DNA of 64,000 nucleotides, taken from NCBI GenBank assembly GCA_027924645.1, contig BSBN01000781.1:992001-1056000 (forward strand). Reading direction: 5' to 3'. The notes under the pieces were generated by a model, which was not told where the DNA came from, searched no databases, and saw nothing but the letters and a program-made list of their open reading frames with translations. The translations under genes were made by a program, and so were the position numbers. Of this stretch, positions 34,784-47,146 are shown in pieces. Positions within the stretch are counted from its first letter, which is position 1. Each line of letters starts with the position of its first letter. Origin of the DNA: Cunninghamia lanceolata (taxonomy: Eukaryota; Streptophyta; Pinopsida; Cupressales; Cupressaceae).

Positions 34784-36963
34784 ATGTCCAGATCTAGTGG
34801 ACTCTCTGAAGAACTACCTATCAAGGGATTTAGACCCAGAACTATGGACATTCATCATTCCCCTAATCCTAGTGCATCCGGAGCCTCACCAGAGCGTGCT
34901 CCTGTCACTCATATTGGCTTACAAATACCTACAAGACCACCTGTCACACCTCAGGTCCAACCTCAACCTGTCATACCCCAGATCCAACCTCCACTGGTTG
35001 CAATGTCATTTTTCACGGCAGAGTCACCTTTGACCTTCAATGCATATCATGCTTTGCCCAAGAATCCTGATAAAATTTGTCCTAAGTATCACCCATATCA
35101 GGATGCTGACGATCATATCAGAACCTACAAGGAAGCTTGTTGTAGGGCTGGATATGAACATGAAGATGTGGTGTGCAGGTTATTCCCATTTTCCTTAGGG
35201 GAAGAGGCATACAACTGGTATATTAGCCTTGGGCAGGGTTCGATCGGTTCATGGGATGCCTTGGAGAAATCTTTCAAGGATATGTTCAAAGTACCTATAG
35301 ATCCATCAATGAATTATCTCTTGTTTGCCACCATCAAGAGGTCTAAAGGAGAACCAATTGCGAACTTCAACGCTAGGTTCCAGAAGATGCTATCTAAATT
35401 GGTTACTCCTTATGCTCAAATAGATGAAGCTGCTAGGAGCGCTTATTACTCAGCCTTAGATCCTTTGACTTCCATGTTTATCAGAAGAACACATCCTGGT
35501 GTAACAACCTTAGCACAGGTTTTTGAGGAAGCTATCAAAGTCAGTCAGCAATTGGCTCCTGCTCCCACACCAAATAGGGCTTTCCCTACACTTCCAAGTT
35601 ATCCTACATATGTTCACCAAAAAACCAATGGAGCCATGATGCCTTCAGCAGTGATGCCGGCCCCTTTGCAGATACCTCCACTCGGTGTCATGCCTCCACC
35701 AAATGGGAATGGCCTGATGTCACAATATCCAGGACAGACACAAGTGCCTCAGGCTATAGAACAATCCAACAATAACAATGGGTCATCCTTTTTCAAGCCT
35801 CAGACAGAGACTGTAGTGGCCAAGGTTCAGGAAGAGAAAGAAGAAATTAAAGAAATATTAGCTCAGGTAAGGAAACTTACTACTGAAGTCACTCATCTGA
35901 GAAATCAGAACTTCTACACTCAGCATAATCAAAACAGAGGTTATGCCAATGACAGACCAAATTATCCTGACAGGGGGTACAACAATTACAATAACAATAA
36001 TGGCAACAACAATCCTCTTAGACAGCCTAGAGTGTGGAACACTAGGCCAAACAACGGTTCCTTGCCATCACCCCTAGACAATCAGCCACCTGGTGAACCT
36101 AAACAGACCACCAGAGTAAACCTTGCAGAGGCAGCACTTACGAACTGGTGCAGGATACATAACACCAATGCTCATGCAGAGTTGGACTATCCTCAATTCA
36201 GGATTGCTGCTAGCATATTCCAAGCTGAAGTGGCCAGCACCTCAGGTAACCCACCTTATGCAGAGGGAAATGAAATTGTCCCCTATAAGTATGATTCTAC
36301 CCTAGTGCTGGAAAGCTTCATGCATTGTCCTTATCAGCAAACAATATCATCACATCAGGAGTACACCTCAACATGTGAGGAATCAGCCATGGCTTTTGAG
36401 TCTAACTATGTTTTCCCCTTTGAGGATGAGAATGAGCCATCAATTGAGCATGAGGAAGTCAATGCTTATCAACAGCAATCTCAAGGTAGGCATAACTACA
36501 ACTTAAGGAATAACTCAAACAGATCTGTTGATCCTTTGACCACCTCATTGCCTCCAAACAATTCCAATACTCCACCTGATCCCAAGGCAAGTAATAACCG
36601 TGGATTTCCCAAGGTCAATGCTCAGTATTTGGCACCACATAACATAGCACCAAAAGCTGCAAATCTACCTCCTGGATCTGACAAGTTGGTTTCCTATCTG
36701 ATTGATGAAATGGAAAAGGTTAAGATTAGCCTGCCATTGTCAGACTTGCTTAAAACCCCTGCTATCAAGAATGCTTTCATGAAATCATTGGATGATCCCG
36801 CTCAAAAGGGAGATAGCCATACCCCAGGCCAGTTTGGAAATAAAGATCATGCTGCCAAGGATGTTAACGTCAAACCTAAAACCTTAGCTACTATTCAAGC
36901 TGCAGACACCTCCCACATGAGCCTATACAAAGACAAGAGTGAGTCACCTCCCTTCTTCCTTAC
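34784..36963 (+). pseudogene. outer gypsy gag and start of protease region
   Basis: A frame of about 727 codons from ATG 34784 (MSRSSGLSEELPIKG). A Pro-rich N-terminus is followed by the gag core (DADDHIRTYKEACCRAGY to EPIANFNARFQKMLSKL, about 35100-35400). Then come a Pro/Met-rich linker, a coiled-coil-like segment (EEKEEIKEILAQVRKL, 35840), an Asn/Tyr-rich stretch and a zinc-knuckle-like WCRIHNTNAHAELDY whose last Cys is Tyr (36188-36190; the sister copy has Cys). The frame is open to the insertion at 36964, just before protease, which resumes at 58966. This is the best preserved gag in the window. Confidence 0.92.
36959..36963 (+). repeat. target site duplication CTTAC, left copy
   Basis: CTTAC directly precedes TGTTGTG at 36964 and recurs at 58961-58965 directly after the CAACA end. 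It shows that everything between is one insertion. Confidence 0.95.
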
Positions 36964-37638
36964 TGTTGTGTGGTTACACAACATGCCCCATTTTGACTTG
37001 GCAAAACAGGGACCCAACTTTTTGGCTTTGCTTGTGTTTTCTGCTTGCTGGCGGTCTGGTAAAAGTAAGTCAATGCAGATGAGCCTGCAAAAGAGGACTG
37101 GGTAGGTCATCATGATGAGGTCAGTTATTTTCAAAGTTAACACTTCATGTCAATAACCTCATGGGTAGATAGAGTACAAAATTCCATGGAGGTTTGCCTT
37201 TTGGATCACCCAGATATTCCTTAGGGAACAAAAGTTACGATGAGTCAAAGATCTGGTCAAACCTGATATTCTGAGGGGGAAGATCATATTTCTCAACATC
37301 AGTCATCTTACAAAAGATCACCCCGATCTAATATTATCACGCGATAAAATCATTTGCTCTGAACATCTAGACGTCAACTTTAGGTGATAACGATATCTAC
37401 CCGACAAACAACGTCATATGTTTTGCGAAAGTCATATTCCTAAGCATCACCCTGATATTTGAATATCACCCCGATATTTGAATATCGGCCTATCACCAAA
37501 CATCACCCTAGAGCCAATATCCTGCTAACGTCATCCAAACTTGATAATCAAAGAAATAAACATGATGATGATGTCACAATTCTTTTACCTTGAGGAGGTA
37601 TGTTTCCAAAAAATCACCCCTTTCATAAAACATGATGA

Positions 37639-37646
37639 TGACGTCA
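37639..37646 (+). promoter_or_regulatory. TGACGTCA palindrome 1
   Basis: A perfect bZIP-type ACGT-core palindrome in U3. The 3' LTR has TGATGTCA here, a C-to-T change at CpG. Confidence 0.4.
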
Positions 37647-37681
37647 TAGTGCTTCAATGATAGACTGAACCAATATCATGG

Positions 37682-37689
37682 TGACGTCA
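37682..37689 (+). promoter_or_regulatory. TGACGTCA palindrome 2
   Basis: Second bZIP-type palindrome, 43 bp after the first. It is kept in the 3' LTR at 52847-52854. Confidence 0.4.
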
Positions 37690-38488
37690 TCATGATTTTC
37701 TAAGAGGAGTCACTTAAGCGATGCGTAGGGTCATCATCCTTTCCAAAATATCACCCGATATTTTGAACATCCCCTCATATTTTATAACATGACCCAATGG
37801 TCCAAAAATAACCCGATATGCCGACATATGTGTTCCCGCTAAGACGCAGATGGTCATATTACGAAACCCAATATTTTTAACATCCCCTGATATTCAAAAC
37901 ATCACCCGATATTACTGAAGATCATCCTGCTCTTCTTGCCACGCGACATTAAATGAACTCGGATGTGGTAGGTGATTCCCACCGATTACGAACCTGATAC
38001 ACACACCTGGCAGGATTCGACAGTTACGTACAAAGAAAACCAGCTGTTGCATTTAATTTGCATTTAATTTGCCCTAGGTGACCTGATGCATAGGTTTAAA
38101 ATGAGTTTAGCGAGTCATTCTATATTTACCTTGACATAAACCAGTTTTAATAGAGAACTAAGTTTCTGAACCCTCTGATGAATAACATCCGAACGCCACA
38201 GTTTACAGCAAAATGAATCAGGCAAAGGTCATCAGTATCAAGGTCATTGTCAGGCAATCATTAGCATAATCAAGACGATAAGCGTATTAGGTAAGTAATT
38301 TGAAAACCTCTGGTTGTCATCTTTTACATATCCAAGTATCATGGTGTTTAACTAGTTTGAAGTTATGCATATCAAGATAAACTAGATGATAAAAACTATA
38401 ATATGCATGATGATTAATAAAATATAGCGTATATGCATGCTAGAAGATATCCATTGTAAGACCAAGCCTTGTTCTATTGCAGGTATCC

Positions 38489-41400
38489 ATGGCAGACAAG
38501 CGGTTAGCTAAGTCAGAAGCAGAATTCCTAAAACTGATGTTTTCTCATCCTAGGGGTGTTCAATTCAAATACGGAGCAATCGTAGATACACACCAGGGGA
38601 ATACGGATCTGGCTGCCTGGTCAGTTAAAATGAGTGATGAGAAGAATAATAGCACCCTGCTGGATGGAGTTTTTGTATCTGGGATGTGGAATGCAGCTAG
38701 TTTTCCCTATTCCATGGAAACCCCTAAACTAGTTGTTGAGTGTACAAGAAATTATAACCCGCAGATGAGGAGGGTAGAGAAGCATGGCAGGATATATGCA
38801 GACCTGTCAATCAAAGGTATTGTTGCTACATCCAGTTTGCCGTTGGGCAGGAAAGTTGCCAACATTGATTTGAAGAAATCAGAAGTAGAGTACGAGAATA
38901 ACAAGAAGTCTGCCAGGAAGAAGATGTATCAATGGAGGGTGAAGAATAGTCCTTATCCTGCAGTAGCCAAACTTCCTATTCGTTTATATAAATTTGACTT
39001 TGATGATGAGTACCAGTACATGATAGCATTGCTGAGCAGAGTGAGAGGCTAGCCTGATGCTGGAAGTTTTAAGGACTGGATGTATGTAGTCATCCTAATG
39101 TGCCTTTACATGGAAAACAAGCCAATGTGGGCTAAAATGATAAGTGACGCTCTGGATGAGCAGCTGATGAATCTGGGAGGTCCAGATTGTTCCTTATATA
39201 TGACATCATATCTAGTTTATTCATGTGCCTACAAGGGTACATTTGATGCATTGGTTACAAATGGGAAGATTGGAGGCACAACCAATGATGCACACATATG
39301 GGATCATCATCCCCAACTACAAAGAGTGAACTATCTCTAGGATTACAAGCTGGTAAATGATGCATTCTCTATGCACCTGGTGAGAACAATGGAAGAAGAT
39401 AGAACCAAGAGACTCAGCATGGAGGCTCAGGAAGTTGTCTACAGGCATGGAGCCTAGTTTCTCCAATTTGCCACTTTCTCCTATATTAGGATTGAAGGTT
39501 TTGAGGGGGAGCCTCTCATGCTCCCAAGGTACCCTACAGATGCAGTTGTCTTAATGGAGTTTCTAAGACAAATCTCTACAATATTAAATTCATATAAGGC
39601 AAATAAAAAGCTCCCACCAGTTTTGTTTCTAGTTCTAATGGGCTGGTATATGTGCCTAGATTCTGAGAGTATAACGAATGCCATAGATGGTCTAGCAATG
39701 ATGAATTTCTAGCCTTTTCCATTAGTAAGGTCATATGATCCATACGGGAGGATGCAGAGGATCATGGGGAAACCCATCCATCAAAGGAATCTTGAGGATT
39801 TTTGGGCAGATTGTGAAGATGAAGCTGAAGCCTGAAGAAGAAGGTATCAAAGGTTAACACTGAACCAAATCAAGACCTTTGATTGCATCTCCATCCCAGC
39901 ACAACAGAAGAAAGATGATGGAAAGATTATGGCTGATGAATATGAGGAGAAAAAGATATATAATGATACCATCTCTGCATCGGATCTCACTATATAGGAG
40001 GATATCTCCTTAGATCCATTTACAGGTAGGATATTACAGTTAACCCAAGCTTGGGTGGATAAGCAGATAAATGTACTGAAGTAAAAAGGTGTTGTCATCA
40101 CGATAGACAATAAGAAGAAAAGACAAGAAATTGCTGAAAATGAATATGATGACTTCTTAATTGAGAAGAGAAAGACTAAACGAGATAAGGTACCACCTCC
40201 TGAAAAAAGCAAGAGATCTTCAAAAGGTAAGAAGATTGATACTAAACCCAAAGGGGTTGTAGTGGAAAGAGTGGCTGTACCAGCTGAGGATGCATCAGGA
40301 TCAGGACAAATATCAACATCATCAGCATAGCCTCCTTAGGATAAACAAAAGGCTAAACAAGTCCAGAGGCCAATTGCACATCCTATTGATACATCCAAAG
40401 AGGGCCAGACCTCACAAAAGAATACAGATGAAGATATCCCTCTAGAAGATGAGCCTGAAGAGGAGGAAGGTCCTATATCCTTCACAAGAAAGAGAAAGGC
40501 ACCTCAGGTGATACCAACTACACCTAAGAAACCAAGGACTTCTATGAGGGGTGAAATAACACAAACTCCCATAATGTTGAGGGGAGAAGGTGGAGAAGTA
40601 TTTAAGAAGGAATTGCAACATAATGTTCCACTTCCCACCATTGTGAAGTTCAAAACTGAACAAGCAGAAGAACAATTGAAAGAAGCCTCTAAGGCAGTGC
40701 AAAGTGGTATAGTTTCATTGGATGAAATGATTGACCTATCTGATGATGAGCTAGTGAGAGATGTAGCTTCACAAAAGATGGAAACCCTTGCTGCAAATAT
40801 CCGAATAACTCCTCATGGAACCCCAGCAGTGCAAGTGGTGACAGACAAGCTGAAGTAGATAGAGGAAGAAAAGGAAAAGAGTCCAAAGAGGATTTCTCAA
40901 CAAATAGGACTCCATGCCTTAGTTGATCAGGTGACAAGTCCTGCAACAATAGATTTGACATATGTAAAGGATGTAGATCCTAAAGATACAGCAGGTACAC
41001 CTGAAAGGACATAAAAGGTCGAGGAGGTTAAACAAAAAGAAGTGGAGAGCAGAGCTCCAGGGGTAGGTCAGCAACAGCTGAACCCAAAGTAGTAGAAGTC
41101 TCATAAAAGGACAAAGAAAATAAAGAAATATCTGGTCCTGAAGACCACAAGGCCCAAGAGGTAATTGGCACGGGTCCAGGCCTGAATATAGTTGTAGATC
41201 AGGTGGACAAGCCTAGGGTAGATACAATAATATCTATGGAAACTAATGTGCCTCATGATGAGAAAATCACTAAGGTAGATGAGACACTCATGGAGGAAGC
41301 AAAAGATCAAGACCATGATAAACATGCAGATGATCAACAGGATCACCCTCCAGAAGAGGAAATTCCTCAACAGGAGGATATACCCAAAGATCATCCTCAT

Positions 41401-42785
41401 GAGGAACGTCATGAGGAAGAAAAGAGAAGATCACCCTCACCATCGAACATGGTGGTAGATATTGAAGATCAGGGTGATCATCCTGATGATGATGGAGACC
41501 AACAGTCAAAGGATCAAATTCCTCAGTGGCTGGAGAAAGAAATTGATGCAGAATCAGGTATAGGGATACAGGAATTTGATGTATCCACATTATTTACAGA
41601 AACCTTGGTAAAGCCAAAGAGGAAAGCTAGAAAAACTTTTGCAATACGAAGGGATCCTGATATAGGTAGGAGAACAGCCCAAGTAGCTATTCTTACAGTT
41701 GATAAAGAAAAGGGCAAGATCACTCTGGATGAATTCCATATTACTACAGTGGATTTGGGATTTGCCAATGAGGATCAAGAAGGCCAGGAAGGTAAGGACA
41801 TTATTGATTCATTAACTCAAAGAGTTAAAAGAGAGAAAGAGAAGAATAAGCAGCATAAAGAGCACATTGCTCAGTTGCATGCATACATAAAAGGGTTAAT
41901 TGACCCTGATGTGAAATCTAGTGATCATGCAGTCCCTTTGACTGTTATTTCTCAGGATGAAGTAAATAAACTGGATCTCATGAAACATGAGTCCTCCATA
42001 ATGAGAAAGTGGAAGTTATCCACATTTGATGAAGCAGAGGAAGTGGTAAAAGCCTCTCTAAAGAGATGGAATTCTTTAAGTGTTTCCAAGAGAAAAATTG
42101 ATAAATTACAGATGGAGATTGAGAAGAGGTCTTTTCAGCTGGAGAAAATTTTGACCATCTTGGAGGAAATAAAGAGAATTGATCCTCAAGTTCTCATAAG
42201 CAACCAAGTGCTAAATAATAATAATGCACTATTGATAGATATATGGTACAAAGACATCAGATTTGAGTGTGATGTACTTAAAAGATGCAACAGTAAGCTG
42301 AGAGCTATCAACATGAAACTACATGATATGATGTCTTTTGAGGCAGAAATTTTGGAAGTGCTAGAAGGGAAGGTGGAAGGGAAGATAGAAAATCAAGATG
42401 AGGAGTTTGCAATCAAACTCTACATAATAACTTCCAACAAGTAGTTGATGATCCCTTAAACCATCTAACAGAAGAAATCATGGACAAGATCATGAGAATC
42501 AAGGTCAAGACAGAGAATTATAACGAGACATCCAGCAGCAGGAAAAGTAAATTAGAGAATCTACGGGGCAAATATCAAATGCATAGGCATGCCACCATCA
42601 AAGCGAAAACTCAGGATGGCGGGGAGATAGAGAGAATAGTACAGTTATATGAAAATATCTGGACATCCATACAGGTCCATGTACAAGGAGAAGCTCATCA
42701 GGATGATGAAGGTTTTGAAAGCAAAGATCCTGATGCTCCTAATGACGGAGATCATGACAAGGAACCTGATGAAGATGCATCATAA
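38489..42785 (+). pseudogene. U3 ORF of unknown function, 5' LTR copy
   Basis: About 1,430 codons from ATG 38489 (MADKRLAKSEAEFLKL), preceded by an acceptor-like TTCTATTGCAG. A globular N-terminal domain runs to about 39830. A Lys/Glu-rich middle has nuclear-signal-like KRKAP and PKKPRTSMRG (about 40490-40550). An acidic segment follows (41290-41520), then a coiled-coil-like region (VKREKEKNKQHKEHIAQL, 41830) with more helices, and an acidic C-terminus. No gag, pol, env or membrane segment was seen. Stops: 39050, 39455 and 39710 are TAG where the other LTR has CAG, TGG and CAG; 39338 and 39995 are TAG in both LTRs; a frameshift near 42430 is also shared. It resembles the ORF at 27379-31135 on the minus strand. 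It matches no family known to me. Confidence 0.8.
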
Positions 42786-42952
42786 AAGGAATATATGCAT
42801 CAAGTGCAAAAGAAAGCAAGCCATCTAGATGGTTTCCAGCTAGCAACCTGTGCCACATGGAAAGAATTGACTTGGTCAATAAGTGTGAACCGTAGATTGT
42901 AATAGATAAATCTGGATCATAGATCAATTGTAACCGCTCCCTCATCTTGTTC

Positions 42953-42960
42953 TATAAAAG
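42953..42960 (+). promoter_or_regulatory. TATA box for gag-pol in the 5' LTR
   Basis: TATAAAAG lies about 170 bp after the U3 ORF stop and 830 bp before the LTR end. This places the ORF in U3, outside the gag-pol transcript start. The 3' copy reads TATAAAAT at 58130. Confidence 0.6.
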
Positions 42961-43788
42961 GTGCAAGGATGCCTCATCTTGAACATTCAGAACTTAATTG
43001 AAATCTATTTGCTGAAGTATTCAGGGCTCATTTCAAAGTTGTTGTATACATATATTTTCTTACATACTTAATGAAGAAGAAGACTGTTTTGATTACAATC
43101 CATCATAAATCCTGAGTAATCAGTGTGTGAATTCTTGATACATGCTGTGATTTGCTGCGTCCCTTGGAGTGCATATCTACTTACATGTGTTGTTTTCATA
43201 CTTTTTCCTTTTGAAGTTAGCATCAACTGTATCTAGCTGTGGAATGTCCTGGTGAACATATGGTTTGATTTCTTCTCTTCATGATTGTATCTAATTGTAT
43301 ATGTGGTTCAATAGCTGAAGGTTCAACTTTAATTTGAAGTATTTCTTTCAATTTCTTTCAATTTCAGAGCATTTCATCATCACAATTGCAAATAATTGAC
43401 AATCTTAAGCAAATAATACAAATATGCAGACATCCCGTAGATAACTGAACATATTCAGCATATTTAAGGTTAAAACATGTCAAAATGACAACTATCATGC
43501 AAAGATTTAAAGATAGACACAATATTTGAAGTATATCCTATGTAGAAATAACTCTTTGTGCAGCATCATTACAGGAAACATTATCTTATTGATGAGATTT
43601 ATGTAAGGCCCCAAAATGGAAACAGCAACACACATCAACCTCTGAGTAACGTCAGAAGATTAAGACCTAATCAATGGAGACTTGAGATCATGAATTCTCT
43701 GAATTCATTGTATCTTTCAAGATGAGTAAGGGTTAATGTGTACTTTTATTCTATGTTTGTTATGACTAACATCATCATCAACATAAAT

Positions 43789-43805
43789 TGGTGCTAGAAG
43801 GAGGG
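43789..43805 (+). promoter_or_regulatory. primer binding site of the 22-kb element
   Basis: TGGTGCTAGAAGGAGGG, 5 bp after the LTR, identical to that of the outer element. Confidence 0.75.
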
Positions 43806-44262
43806 CCATAGGACGAGGATCATCATTAGTTATTTAGGTGATGATAAAGATTGTAAGGTAACACTCAGACACTGCTAAATTTTCAGAGCTAGACATAAAT
43901 ATTTGTTGTTCTGAGTTGATATACGCTAATCCTGTGTAAAGTTTTTGAGATCAGTCATAAATATTGCAATCTTTAAAGTAGATCAGCATGTATTTGCAAA
44001 GATCAGCCTTATTTCAGGTAAATTTATCCAAGCTTTGAGGTATCCTTCTTTAGAAACCCGATATCAACTTGCAAAGTGTTGCCAAACCAAAAAATCACCT
44101 CCTATTTGCAGTATAGCTGCAAATATTTCGTAAATACTAGGTCAATTTCCAATCCTAACCATAAATATAGTCACTGCTGGTATATTCCAACTAATCTTTA
44201 CAATCATCCAGCTAATTTTCATCAAAATTGAGAAATCCTGGCTCACAAGATAAATACCAGGT
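43806..44262 (+). other. leader of the 22-kb element
   Basis: About 460 bp before the remnant of the gag start, against about 125 bp in the outer element. The additional sequence shows no coding frame. Confidence 0.5.
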
Positions 44263-46450
44263 CATGATCCATCAGACCTTTTGAATAATTACCTGTTAGG
44301 GGGTTTAGACCTAGAACTGCGGACATCCATCACACTCCAGGATCTAGTGCATCAGGAGCTTCACCAGAGCCTCCTCCTATAACTCCTATTGGTTTGCAAA
44401 TACCTTCAGGGTTGTTTGTGACACCTCCTGTCCAACCTCAACCCCAGGTCCAACCTCAACCGACTATACCACAGGCTCAACATCCTCTGGTTGCAATGTC
44501 CTTCTTTGCAGCAGAGTCACCATTGACCTTCACTACATATCACAAGTTGCCAAAGAATCTAGACAAACTCTGTCCAAAATATCATCCTTATCAAGATGCT
44601 GATGATCATATCAGAACTTTCAAGGAAGCCTGCTAGAGGGCCAGAATAGAGCATCAGGATGTTGTATGCAGATTATTTCCTTTTTCCTTAGGAGAAGAGG
44701 CTTATAATTGGTTTATTAGTCTTGGTCAGAGTTCTGTTGGTTCATGGGCTGTCCTAGAGAAAGCTTTTACTGATAGGTTCAAGATACCAATAGATCCCTC
44801 AATGAATTATCACCTATTTGCCACTATCAAGCGGTTTGAGGGAGAACCTATTGCCAATTTCAATGCTAGGTTCCAGAAAATGCTATCCAAGTTAGTTGCT
44901 CCATATACTGTAGCAGATGCTACTATCAGGAGTATCTATTATTCAGCTCTGGATCCTCTGACTTCCATGTTCATCAGGAGAACACATCCTGAAATCACAA
45001 CTTTGACAGGAGCTTTCCAAGAAGCTATCAAAGTCAATCAGCAGTTAGTCCCTACTCCAACACCAAACATAGCTTTCCCTACATTGCCAGACATGTATCC
45101 AACATATCCTGCACAATATCCTCCCCAGCCATAGTATAATGGAGCTATGGTACCTCCAGCAGTCATGCCAACACCATTGCAGATATCTCCATTGAGTATC
45201 ATGCCTCCTCCTCCTAATGGAAATGGTCAAATGCCACAGTATCCTGCACAAGCACTGACACCTCAAGGTGTGGATTAGAACAATAACACTAGATCCTCTT
45301 TCTTCAAGCCTCAAACTGAAAATGTAGTGGATAAAGCTCAGGAGGAGAAAGAAGAAATCAAAGAAATTTCTGCTCAACTGAGAAAACTAACTACAGAGGT
45401 CACTCATTTGAGAAACTAGAACTTCTATTCTCAACCTAACCAAAATAGAGGCTATAACAATGATAGACCAAATTATCCTGATAGGGGGTTCAACAACAAT
45501 AATTACAATCATGGTGGTAACAGCAATCCTCCTAGATAGCCTAGAGTATGGAACTCCAGGCCAAATAATGGCTCACTACCATCACCTTTAGATAATCAGC
45601 CACCTGGTGAAGCCAAACAGACTACTAGAGTCAATCTTGCTGAGGCAACCCTCACCAATTGGTGTAGAATACACAATACAAATGCTCATGCAGAATTAGA
45701 CTGTCCACAATTTAGAATCGCTGCTAGCATTTTCCAAATAGAAGTATCTAATACTTGTGGAAATCCACCTCAGGTGGAAGGAAATGAAATTGTCCCTTGT
45801 GGATATGACTCGGCATTTGTATTGGAAAGTTATATTGATCAGCATCCTCAGCAGACTGTGTCATCCCACCAGAATTACAACCTGGCAAGTGAAGAATCTA
45901 CCATGGCTTTTGAGTCAAACTATGTTTTCCCATTTGAAGATGAAAACGAGCCATCCAATGAGCCTGAAGAAGTGCATGCTTACTAGTAGCAATATCGGGG
46001 TAAGCACAATTATAATCTGAGAAGTTACTCTAATAGACCTACTAGTCCATTAACCAGTTCCTTGCCCCGAATAATTTTAACACACCTCCTAATCCCAAGG
46101 CAAGTAACAATCCAGGATTCCCAAAAGTAAATGCACAGTATCTGTCACCACATAACATAGTATCAAAAGCTGTTGGCCTACCTCATGAATCTGACAAAGT
46201 AGTCACATAACTGGCAGATGAGATGAAGAAGGTAAGGATCAGCATGTCTTTATCAGAGTTGTTGAAAACTCTTGCAATTAAGAAGGCATTTATGAAATCA
46301 CTAGATGATCCTGCTCCTAGAGAGGATAGTCATTCCCCAGGTTAGCCTAGCAATAGAGATCATGCTGTCAGAGATAACAATGTTAAAACTAAGGTGCCAG
46401 CTACTGTCCAAGCTGCAGAAACCTCCCACATGACCTTGTATAGGGACAAA
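44263..46450 (+). pseudogene. gag of the 22-kb element
   Basis: Homologous to 34784-36963 throughout but with a disrupted start. It has the core DADDHIRTFKEAC and EPIANFNARFQKMLSKL, the zinc-knuckle-like WCRIHNTNAHAELDC (Cys-X2-His-X4-His-X4-Cys, 45663-45704), and the following Pro/Ser-rich tail. TAG codons at 45418, 45537 and 46343 stand where the outer copy has CAG. About ten in-frame stops occur overall. Confidence 0.9.
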
Positions 46451-47100
46451 AGTGAGTCACCACCTTTCCTTCTTGCTATAAGGATCTTCAGCAGGAACTT
46501 ACACAACTGTTTGGTAGATTTAGGTGCATCTACAAATGTCATGCCCCTGTCAATATGCAATGCTTTAGGGCTACATCCTGCTAAATCCTTAAAGAAGGTG
46601 ACACAGCTAGATAAAACAGAAGTGAGCGTAGTAGGAGAGTTAACTCATATCCACATGCAACTAGCATTTGATCCCAGGATTCAGTATTACATCGATATCC
46701 AGGTAGTAGATATCCCTGATACATACAGGATGTTGCTCAGCAGAGACTGGTCTAAAACCCTCAATGGATATATATCTACTGACTTCAGTCACATGTGGTT
46801 ACCTTGGAAAGGGATACCTAACCAGATAAGGGTAGATGTTGAGCCCAGAATGAAGCACATGATCACCGAGTACAACAAAACAAATGAGATCATGTATTTG
46901 AATGTAGAGCCCAGAGTTTATGCCATTAGACCACAGACTATCAAGATAGAAGAGATCCTGATGCTTGACCTTCATCATCATGATGATGATCCTCAGGAAG
47001 ACATACCAACCATAGAACCTGATAGTGATCATGGAGATGAAACAGAAGTAGACCACTTCAAAAATTTTGAGATGCATCTGTCCAAACAACTAGAACGTTG
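46451..47100 (+). pseudogene. retropepsin of the 22-kb element
   Basis: LVDLGASTNVMPLSICNALGL lies at about 46511, with Asp at 46517. The DLGAS form, with Leu in place of Ser/Thr, is found in some plant gypsy elements. It is followed by LTHIHMQL and MLLSRDWSKTLNGY near 46730. The frame is open here for about 346 codons to 47434. Protease cleaves the polyprotein. Confidence 0.88.
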
Positions 47101-47146
47101 TCGATTATTAAATATACCTGTTAATGACATTTTGATTGATGGCTGG

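Larger units (their letters stand above)
37250..37930 (+). repeat. U3 array of ATCACCCGATATTT-like motifs
   Basis: Many degenerate copies of ATCACCCCGATATTTGAAT occur, two of them adjacent at 37446-37484 with 19-bp spacing, others at about 37745, 37905 and nearby. The same array is in the 3' LTR at about 52420-53090. Confidence 0.65.
36964..43783 (+). repeat. 5' LTR of the 22-kb element
   Basis: It starts TGTTGTG-TGGTTA-CACAACA, a 7-bp inverted repeat at the very end, and finishes CATCATCATCAACA. U3 holds a repeat-rich 1.5 kb, the ORF (38489-42785) and a TATA box at 42953. R-U5 is about 0.8 kb. Confidence 0.95.

Noticed and set aside
41101..41590. Leu/Ile/Phe-rich minus-strand frames resembling membrane proteins
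   Set aside because: They are the complement of the acidic Asp/Glu/His-rich part of the U3 ORF; the hydrophobic look is a codon effect.
38489..42785. Env-like gene
   Set aside because: No signal peptide or membrane segment is visible, and the position is U3 rather than after integrase.
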